A stretch of 64,000 nt of DNA, taken from assembly GCF_932526225.1 (NCBI RefSeq), contig NC_064039.1, forward strand, positions 17,600,639 through 17,664,638, read 5' to 3'. The DNA is from Nematostella vectensis (Eukaryota > Cnidaria > Anthozoa > Actiniaria > Edwardsiidae). Position 1 is the stretch's first letter; each line of letters starts with the position of its first letter. This document shows, piece by piece, positions 53,864 to 64,000 of this stretch. The position numbers and the translations under genes are program-made. Below the pieces are notes generated by a model. The model saw only the letters and a list, made by a program, of their open reading frames with translations, had not been told where the DNA came from and searched no databases.

Positions 53864-54181
53864 ATGTCAGTCATCGATAAACTTGACCCCCAACGAACAT
53901 TGAGAACTCCTCTCAACCCGTTGACGGCTTCTTCCAGCGAGACGCTATATGTGGCGATCCCAAAAGGCGTCACGCTCGTGCCTGGCTCCTTGAAGGTCGG
54001 TTTCAATCTCTCCATCTCAGGCCAAGCAAATAATACCGTCGTGAACAACGTCGGCCGAAATCTCGTGAGTCGCCTGAAAATCACGTTTGCAGGAGAAACG
54101 CTCCAGGACACCAACCGCTACGATGTCTTCAAGACTTATGAGGAGCTTTACCTGTGCAAGATCGATTGGAGCAGGGCATAA
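53864..54181 (+). pseudogene. Capsid-like protein, N-terminal piece (copy B)
   Basis: 105 codons, one residue different from copy A (K for R in the GSL-VGF stretch), with the same terminating stop. Confidence 0.4.
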
Positions 54182-54402
54182 AGTCAGAAAACATGCGCAA
54201 GCTTCGCTCCAGGGCTGGCGATAAAGCGACTAGACGCCAAGGAGAAAGCTCTAAACGCCGCCCACGGGAGTAGTACACATCCCGCTAGACCATTCTCCGC
54301 TGACGACGGCGTCCTGTACCTAAGGGCGCTCTCCGAGGACGACAACCTCGCCCGGTCTGCAGCTGCCGCCTACCAAAACGACACAACGTTCTTCAAAAGC
54401 AA
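54182..54402 (+). pseudogene. Capsid-like protein, middle part with frame breaks (copy B)
   Basis: Carries the same frame breaks and stop as copy A. Confidence 0.35.
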
Positions 54403-54895
54403 GTGAACCTCCACAAGAACTTCGTGATTTGCAAAGGGACAGACAGCATAATCAACGAGAGTGTCAACCTGCCGCGAAGGTCTATGAGTGGTTTGCTGCT
54501 CCTCTTTGTGAATCCATACACGGCAGGGGCTTGCGATTCTGAGAAGTTCGTGTACCCCGCCATCAAGAACGTTCGCGTTACAAACGACTAGGCCCAACGG
54601 ATTTTTTGAGGGAGGCGAAGAGGAGGTCCGTCAGTGGCAGCGGAACGCCTAGTTTCAGCCCCGTGTTGTTCTATGGCGATAACAAGTTTGCTCTGTGGAT
54701 CGACCTTCAAACGACGGACGACAGTGCTATCCATGGAGGTGGTCTCCGATTGGTCAACACCCGCGACGTTGTGCTCGGTGTCTCTAGATAAAACGCACGG
54801 CAAGCGGCATGGATACAGTAAACTGTCACGTGTTGGTGGTGGCCGACACCCAAATGAAGCTTATGAACGGACAGCTAGAGTCCATACAATACTGA
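54403..54895 (+). pseudogene. Capsid-like protein, C-terminal part (copy B)
   Basis: Keeps the 264 bp deleted in copy A. The frame from 54403 ends at a stop near 54591. The next piece of the same protein is read in the frame of 54606-54791 (GDNKFALWIDLQTTDD), and the last piece in a third frame up to the stop at about 54893-54895. At least two indels and one stop separate the pieces. Confidence 0.45.
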
Positions 54896-55358
54896 GCATC
54901 CCATTTAACGCTCTCATCGTGTGCCCAACGTCATGCGGGAAGACCCGATTCATAGTGGACCGGCTGCACGGCACTTTCTTAGGCAAGTTTGACTACATCG
55001 TACGCCCTACCTTTGTCTACAACAAAACATACGAAGGCTTCGGCGAGGGCGACGATCTTCTGTTTATCGTCAAACCTGAGGTGGGTCAGATCGACATACT
55101 GCTGAGGTTTGTCTCCGCTGTCTACGAAAAACGTTAAGAATCGCTTTGACCAGCTCGTTAACTTGGCGTTCAGCTCGCGCCATAAGTATAAGTCTTCTAC
55201 ACCCTAACAAGGCGGACATGAAAGCTATCCTGCATATCTACGGCGCGGAGCTCTCAGAAGAGAGGATAAAAGAGTGCATGAAGGCCCTCAAGACGAAAAA
55301 GTTCTCGAAGTTAGAGTTTTGCTTTTGTCAGCTTATACTCGCTCTAGTTGAACGGTAA
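54896..55358 (+). pseudogene. Packaging-ATPase-like protein, frameshifted (copy B)
   Basis: Walker A-like CPTSCGKT in the first frame (to 55137), then the same stop and frame changes as in copy A, ending at 55356-55358. The ORF 54634-55137 reads through the capsid tail out of frame and is not a real start. Confidence 0.45.
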
Positions 55359-55417
55359 GCGCAGTAAACCAACGCCCACGAAAACGCATTGATCACATTT
55401 GACGACGCACGTGTACC

Positions 55418-55969
55418 ATGATGAGCGACAAATACTTTGAGAGTCTTTTTGAGGGGGGCGCCGCAGATATCGAGTCATTGAAATGCTTGACGCAGCCAGC
55501 TACCGGAGGTAAGCAAACTGAGATAGCAGACGCGAGGGAGAAACTCGCAATTCTCGAAGCCTCGGGGAATTCGAGAGAGATGGTAGGCAAGGCGACGTCA
55601 AACAAACGTCAAACAACGCATGAGCGCCGAGGAGGTGAGAAAGTACGAGAAGCGATACGAGACCGCTCTAGCCAGCCTGACTACATAAGCCCTGGCAGAC
55701 AGACGCTACCGATAGATAGAGTGATCGATCTTCACAATTACCTCGTGTCTGACTACATCATCACCAACGAGCTCCGCACATTGTGCGGAAGCCTGTCTCT
55801 ACGCTGCGGTCGTGTGATGGCTTTAGCCGTCGTGGCGTTACACGTAGCACGTCATGTGAACACCAACGTCACTGACACGAGGTGTCAACACGAGGTAGCA
55901 GTCGCGGAATCACCAGATTGCGAGTCTGCAATCCCAGTCCCCAATCCCACTTCTTCAGCAACCAAATAG
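55418..55969 (+). CDS. Unknown ORF of the 916-bp repeat, repeat 1 (copy B)
   Basis: 183 codons, one residue different from copy A repeat 1 (I for T in the KQTEIAD stretch). Same remarks on a shifted middle frame. Confidence 0.35.
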   Translation: MMSDKYFESLFEGGAADIESLKCLTQPATGGKQTEIADAREKLAILEASGNSREMVGKATSNKRQTTHERRGGEKVREAIRDRSSQPDYISPGRQTLPIDRVIDLHNYLVSDYIITNELRTLCGSLSLRCGRVMALAVVALHVARHVNTNVTDTRCQHEVAVAESPDCESAIPVPNPTSSATK

Positions 55970-55978
55970 TCGCATCTG

Positions 55979-56274
55979 TTTACCGTCACACCTGAGGTGG
56001 GTCAGATCGACATATGCTGAGGTTTGTCTCCGCTGTCTTCGAAAGACGTTAAGAGGCGCTCTGACCAGCTCGTTAACTTGGTGTTCAGCGCGCGCCATGG
56101 GTATAAGTCTCCTTCACCCCTAGCAAGGCGGACATGAAAGCTATCCTGCATAACTACGGCGCGGAGCTCTCAGAAGAGAGGATAAAAGAGTGCATGAAGG
56201 CCCTCAAGACGAAAAAGTTCTCGAAGTTAGAGTTTTGCTTGCGTCAGCTTATACTCGCTCTAGTTGAACGGTAA
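55979..56274 (+). pseudogene. ATPase-like C-terminal half, second repeat (copy B)
   Basis: No Walker A. It is carried by the 916-bp repeat. Confidence 0.5.
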
Positions 56275-56333
56275 GCGCAGTAAACCAACGCCCACGAAAA
56301 CGCATTGATCACACTTGACGACGCACGTGTACC

Positions 56334-56885
56334 ATGATGAGCGACAAATACTTTGAGAGTCTTTTTGAGGGGGGCGCCGCAGATATCGAGTCATTGGAAT
56401 GCTTGACGCAGCCAGCTACAGGAGGTAAGCAAACTGAGATAGCAGACGCGAGGGAGAAACTCATGATTCTCGTAGCCTCGGGGAATTCGAGAGAGATGGT
56501 AGGCAAGGCGACGTCAAACAAACGTCAAACAACGCATGAGCGCCGAGGAGGTGAGAAAGTACGAGTAGCGATACGAGACCGCTCTAGCCAGCCTGACTAC
56601 ATAAGCCCTGGCAGACAGACGCTACCGATAGATAGAGTGATCGATCTTCACAATTACCTCGTGTCTGACTACATCATCACCAACGAGCTCCGCACATTGT
56701 GCGGAAGCCTGTCTCTACGCTGCGGTCGTGTGATGGCTTTAGCCGTCGTGGCGTTACACGTAGCACGTCATGTGAACACCAACGTCACTGACACGAGGTG
56801 TCAACACGAGGTAGCAGTCGCGGAATCACCAGATTGCGAGTCTGCAATCCCAGTCCCCAATCCCACTTCTTCAGCAACCAAATAG
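56334..56885 (+). CDS. Unknown ORF of the 916-bp repeat, repeat 2 (copy B)
   Basis: 183 codons. It starts MMSDKYF where copy A repeat 2 has MMSDEYF. Otherwise the same. Confidence 0.35.
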   Translation: MMSDKYFESLFEGGAADIESLECLTQPATGGKQTEIADAREKLMILVASGNSREMVGKATSNKRQTTHERRGGEKVRVAIRDRSSQPDYISPGRQTLPIDRVIDLHNYLVSDYIITNELRTLCGSLSLRCGRVMALAVVALHVARHVNTNVTDTRCQHEVAVAESPDCESAIPVPNPTSSATK

Positions 56886-56894
56886 TCGCATCTG

Positions 56895-57190
56895 TTTACC
56901 GTCACACCTGAGGTGGGTCAGATCGACATATGCTGAGGTTTGTCTCCGCTGTCTTTGAAAGACGTTAAGAGGCGCTCTGACCAGCTCGTTAACTTGGTGT
57001 TCAGCGCGCGCCATGGGTATAAGTCTCCTTCACCCCTAGCAAGGCGGACATGAAAGCTATCCTGCATAACTACGGCGCGGAGCTCTCAGAAGAGAGGATA
57101 AAAGAGTGCATGAAGGCCCTCAAGACGAAAAAGTTCTCGAAGTTAGAGTTTTGCATGCGTCAGCTTATACTTGCTCTAGTTGAACGGTAA
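56895..57190 (+). pseudogene. ATPase-like C-terminal half, third repeat (copy B)
   Basis: Ends at the stop at about 57188-57190. Same breaks as copy A. Confidence 0.5.
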
Positions 57191-57249
57191 GCGCAGTAAA
57201 CCAACGCCCACGAAAACGCATTGATCACACTTGACGACGCACGTGTACC

Positions 57250-57467
57250 ATGATGAGCGACGAATACTTTGAGAGTCTTTTTGAGGGGGGCGCCGCAGAT
57301 ATCGAGTCATTGGAATGCTTGACGCAGGAGGTAAGCAAACTGAGATAGCAGACGCGAGGGAGAAACTCATGATTCTCGTAGCCTAGGGGAAGTTGAGAGA
57401 GATGGTAGGCAAGGCCGTGACTCACGACGACGTCAAACGCATGAGCGCCGAGGAGGTTAGAAAGTAA
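57250..57467 (+). pseudogene. Unknown ORF of the 916-bp repeat, repeat 3, 3' part missing (copy B)
   Basis: Same small deletion and stop as copy A repeat 3. It has an extra substitution (GCCTAGGGGAAGTTG) that adds a stop in the downstream frame. Confidence 0.45.
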
Positions 57468-57509
57468 TAGAAGCGTACACAAATGTTGCATCACAAATGG
57501 AGGAACCTC

Positions 57510-57887
57510 ATGGAATTATTAGTGCACAGCATCTCGCGCAACCTGACTAACAAACTGCTCTTTAACCTGCACGTACGCTTTCGGCGTTAGTTGAGAGAAT
57601 CACTAGCCCACGGACCACCCGCGACCCGACTTATACACCCTGGACAAGTCGAAGTTGGAAGGCGCTTGGCAAAGTGGAACCGAACACAGAAAAAAGCTGT
57701 GCAACACGTTGAGTCGCCGGTCGCTAGCGAGTCGCAGGGACGCGAGAGCTATCATGCTCCCTGCGACTCGCTAGCGACCGGCGACTCAACGCACACCAGT
57801 CCTGGAAAGCAACTCTGCTTTGTCAGCCAGCTCGGTTATCGGGGTCGCTGGTGTTCTAGTGTCATTGATCGGCCTAGACACACGTAG
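57510..57887 (+). pseudogene. Unknown virus-like gene with internal hairpin (copy B)
   Basis: Same two frames as copy A, with the 98-codon second frame at 57591-57887 unchanged in protein sequence. Confidence 0.35.
57707..57791. repeat. Perfect 34-bp inverted repeat (hairpin, copy B)
   Basis: Arms 57707-57740 and 57758-57791 are identical to copy A, with the same 17-nt loop. Confidence 0.9.
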
Positions 57888-58069
57888 ACGGAAGCTAGCT
57901 GCCGCTACCGAAGGTACCGACGACGTGACTCCGCCCACGAATGCACAGCAACCACCGCTCGCCGTTCCGAAGGGCCGACCCGAACAATAAAACCACGATT
58001 GTTAGCCATGGTATAAGCAGACATTTAAACACGAGAGCCCACTCCATATCCGTACGTTCGTGCATCGCA

Positions 58070-58457
58070 ATGTCGACGACGCAGCAAAGCAAGATTACAC
58101 AGACCATCACCGACGCCGCAGTCATAACTAACCTCGTCGCCGGTTTTGGCTGGTTTGGGCGCAAGGTTTGGCGCGAAGACTTCACCAAAGACAACTCCGC
58201 GAACGCCATGAACTACGCAAAAATGTTGTCAACCGTTGCGGATGCTGTCGCTTTGAAGTTCCTGCCGAACGATGAGAGCCCTGCGTTAACTGAGAAGGAG
58301 AGGCACGACAAGGCACTCGAAAATTTCCAACAAGACTATATGGACGCTACCAACAGCGGCGACAAAAATCCTCGATTGGCAAGCAAAGTACGGCAAGATG
58401 GCATATATTGGCGCCGGCGCTCTCGCCATCGACTTCACAGCTAGCCGCTCGCTGTGA
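58070..58457 (+). pseudogene. Small virus-like gene with late frameshift (copy B)
   Basis: Same as copy A. The ATG at 58070 starts MSTTQQSKIT, the frame is open to 58444, and the more protein-like frame ends at 58457. Confidence 0.4.
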
Positions 58458-58831
58458 TTTAGATCTGGCGGCCCTTTTCCATACTGCGCGTATTGCAGAC
58501 CGGTTGTGGAGTGCTATGCACGAGGTAGCAGTCGCTGCTAAGCTAGACAAGTCGATGACACCGAAGGTGTCGAGTGCACGCAGACAGCGAGTGCGTTAAG
58601 AGATTAGTAGTGGCGATTAGTAGTGTCGCTCCGAGGGCCTACCGACGTCAGAAAGAGCGCCTCGGCACTACCTGAGCAAACGGCAACCGCCTGTTTGGAG
58701 ACTGGACCTGGCTCAGCCCGTTGGACCTCCACCCCGTGATTCTGTTAGGAGCTTTGTCATCAACCATGCTCTGTCATCAACCAGCACGTCATCAACAATA
58801 AGGACTTTAGGCCATGTGAGTTCTTCGTCGG
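58458..58831. other. Intergenic region between convergent genes (copy B)
   Basis: Same content as 47016-47389, including the short GACACC hairpin. No supported gene. Confidence 0.4.
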
Positions 58832-59687
58832 ACATGCGCTTCGCCGCCATTATGTGTCGGCAATGTGAGTGAGTCTGACATTCCACTTGCATTGATCCTG
58901 ACTGTCGTCCAGCCGGTCGATACTGAAGCATTGGCTCTAGGTGTATCCCTGAAACAGAAGCTGAGTGCCACAGGCCGTGCACTTCTTTATCGCGTCAGCA
59001 ATCATGCCGACTACGTGGTCTACCGTTAGAACGTGGTGCGATCCCGTATACTTTGTGCGACCGTTCTGCTTGTATTCTATAGCGTATCGCTTGATTCGCG
59101 CTATGATGAGCTCTTCACTGGGCGTAACCTGCAGTCCAATCACTTGGACTATCTGGTTGGCGTGCCGCACGCGGGAGATGCCGGTGTATACAGCATTCGT
59201 GATGCAGCACTCTAAGCTGTGGTCTAAGATAAGACGTCTCGCAGTTTGGATAGTTGAGCCTGGAGGGCAGGCCGTCGCATGTACTGTACGGCTTTTCGCA
59301 GTGCTTCACAAAAGGCAGCGGTAGTCTGACTCGAACCAGCGGATGTTCCCACTCCTCGGGCATACCGTGAGGCCCCTCTATATCTCACCAGGGCGGGAGC
59401 TGCCCATAGTCGCTACAACACACTACCTGACACGGCAGCGTGGCCAGATACTCTAGGAATGCAGGTAGCACTTTAGTCTGTACCTTACAGCACTCATCAA
59501 TGATGATTACTTCTGCGAGACAGTCGAGTTTGTGTTCCAGGTCTGAGGGTCTCCATTCCTCCATCCGCTTCCCCGCGGGTATGCAGAGGAAATGGTGGTA
59601 GGTGTTTGAGCCTTCACCGCGTGGCATTAAGAGCAGTGCTTGTTCCCGGACTTCTTCGAATTTCAAGCCGCTCGGATTTCGCTCCAC
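58832..59687 (-). pseudogene. SF1-helicase-like gene with zinc/HNH-like tail (copy B)
   Basis: First piece at 59687-59385 (VIIIDECCKV, CSDYGQLPP). One residue differs from copy A (MPRGEGS for MPRCEGS). The motif VI-like piece and the Cys-x2-Cys module follow in the same broken frames. Confidence 0.5.
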
Positions 59688-59746
59688 TGGGCACCGCTTA
59701 TAAGTTTATGGCATCTGTGCACACACCCGGAGGACGTCTTCGCGAG

Positions 59747-59767
59747 CAATCCGCCCCAGGCGGATTG
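59747..59767. repeat. 9-bp hairpin with 3-nt loop (copy B)
   Basis: Same as 48305-48325. Confidence 0.6.
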
Positions 59768-59825
59768 GCCTTGATATTATACCATTGTGAGCGTCGGACA
59801 CCGTCTTTAGATCAGATGAGCCTCG

Positions 59826-59974
59826 TTGGCATGCTCAAAGTTAATAAGTGGTACGTGCCCACAAGGAGGTTTGTCAGATACGCAGCTTCTTCACGGTCGC
59901 GAACTACGATCGAGGACTCGTCGCCATGGCGAGCGCACTTGCCTACGAAACGGACAGCAAGATCTCGACCCTCA
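59826..59974 (+). pseudogene. Possible coding fragment at right edge of copy B
   Basis: Same open frames as 48384-48532. Family unknown. Confidence 0.2.
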
Positions 59975-60040
59975 GGATGCTCAGTGGTACAGGCTTCCCT
60001 TCTCAAACAAGAGAGCCGGGGTTCGAATCCAGGTCAGATC
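59975..60040 (+). pseudogene. Truncated type B tRNA-like element at junction with copy B
   Basis: Same truncation point as at 48533, so both segments inherited one junction. Confidence 0.7.
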
Positions 60041-60237
60041 AACTTGGGATTTTTTCAGGGGTGTAAAGGGACGTAAGGGGACGTTAAGATAAGTGGTTTT
60101 GTAAGTGAGTTGACAAGTGTACAGGGTAACAAGAGTTGGTCAAAGGGGTACAGGGTTTCAAGGGATGGTAATAAGGGTCAATGATATCAAGAACTAGTTC
60201 ATAGTTCTTCTAGGGTAGAAGTTATAAATGAGTGGGT
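60041..60237 (+). repeat. G-rich arm after truncated type B element (second segment)
   Basis: Equivalent of 48599-48793, with two extra bases in TTCAGGGGTGTAAAG. Confidence 0.85.
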
Positions 60238-60358
60238 ACAACCAAGCGCTTACCAACTTGCACCCCTGTGATTCTGCCGTTCATATCCTGTACCCCTGTG
60301 CACCCACCCCCAATACCATCGTCCTTACATTTACACCCCTGAAAAAGTCTCTAGTTTA

Positions 60359-60427
60359 TCTTACCTGGATTCGAACCCTGGCCCGTTTGCTTGAGAAGCG
60401 AAGCTCGTACCACTGAGCCATAGCGCC
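60359..60427 (-). ncRNA. tRNA-like element, type A (right of copy B)
   Basis: Same sequence as 48915-48983. Confidence 0.55.
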
Positions 60428-60509
60428 ACCCTCGAGATATCAAGGAAAAACTACTCTATACCTTATAAGGCTGGGTAAACAAGGCTACACTTCTAGTTTT
60501 CAAGAGAGT

Positions 60510-60579
60510 GGCGCGATAGCTCAGTGCTACGGGCTTCGCTTCTCAAACAAGAGGCCCGTGGTTCGAATCCAGGTCAGAT
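60510..60579 (+). ncRNA. tRNA-like element, type B (right of copy B)
   Basis: Same sequence as 49066-49135, including the TAGCTCAGTGC box A variant. Confidence 0.55.
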
Positions 60580-60870
60580 CAAGTTGAGATTTTTTCAGGG
60601 GTGTAAAGACAAGGACGTTAAGGGGACGTTAAGATAAGTGAGTTTGTGGGTGATTTGACATGTGTACAGGGTAACAAGAGTTGGTCAAAGGGGTACTAGG
60701 TTTCAAGAAATGGTAATAAGGATCAATGATATCAAGAGCTAGGACATAGTTATGAATGAATTATGAATGAGGGGTACAGGGTATCAATGGCTTGGTCTTG
60801 GAGGTGCAGGGTTTTTAGGGATGGTTCAAACGGGTGCAGGGTTTCAAGAGCTAGGTAATATGGGTACATT

Positions 60871-64000
<3,130 letters not shown>

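Larger units (their letters stand above)
60238..60870. repeat. Composite satellite unit, inverted orientation (right of copy B)
   Basis: Type A minus (60359-60427), spacer with CCTTATAAGG, type B plus (60510-60579), G-rich arm. Near-identical to 48794-49426. Confidence 0.9.

Overview
The window looks like nuclear DNA from an animal, with no bacterial gene organisation. It has split-exon signals, tRNA-derived pol III-type elements, long (TTA)n/(AAT)n arrays, a TTAA-flanked DNA transposon and decayed copies of a large-DNA-virus-like (Maverick/Polinton-like) gene set. A cnidarian or another invertebrate is my best guess. That rests on remembered resemblance of the decayed coding pieces to invertebrate Maverick genes, so it is weak. 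I see no gene in this window that is clearly intact.

Left part (1-31.7 kb): a higher-order satellite with composite units of about 1.2-2.6 kb. Each unit has a (TTA)-rich tract, a C-rich arm, a tRNA-like element on the minus strand, a spacer of about 90 bp centred on the palindrome CCTTATAAGG, a second tRNA-like element on the plus strand, and a G-rich minisatellite of degenerate units of about 55-60 bp. The two tRNA-like elements point away from each other. Each has box A and box B matches, and most have a T-run a short way downstream, as expected for RNA polymerase III. The C-rich arm is G-rich on the other strand, so both predicted transcripts head into G-rich repeats. Three copies of a 3.6-3.7 kb non-satellite segment E (9124-12839, 19644-23232, 25704-29288) interrupt the array at the same base of the plus-strand tRNA-like element. 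E carries a splice donor, a splice acceptor and a frameshifted coding exon.

Middle (31.7-36.5 kb): long AT-only simple repeats enclose one composite unit in the opposite orientation (33188-33845). There is also a block of 30-bp minisatellite.

Right part (36.5-64 kb): virus-like gene debris of higher GC appears three times. Copy C (36678-39664) is scrambled. Copies A (42367-48532) and B (53549-59974) are nearly identical and lie in two tandem segments of 11.2-11.4 kb. Each segment also holds a TTAA-flanked piggyBac-like element, an inverted satellite unit and about 3.2 kb of (AAT)n. The order in A and B is: capsid-like pieces, packaging-ATPase-like pieces, an unknown ORF family amplified in 916-bp tandem repeats with the ATPase tail, a gene piece with a perfect 34-bp hairpin, a small ORF with a late frameshift, and on the minus strand an SF1-helicase-like gene with a C-terminal zinc/HNH-like module. 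Almost all are broken by frameshifts or stops shared between A and B, so decay came before the last duplication. Nothing here looks like a working virus. The biology suggested is satellite turnover that captured and amplified mobile and viral debris.
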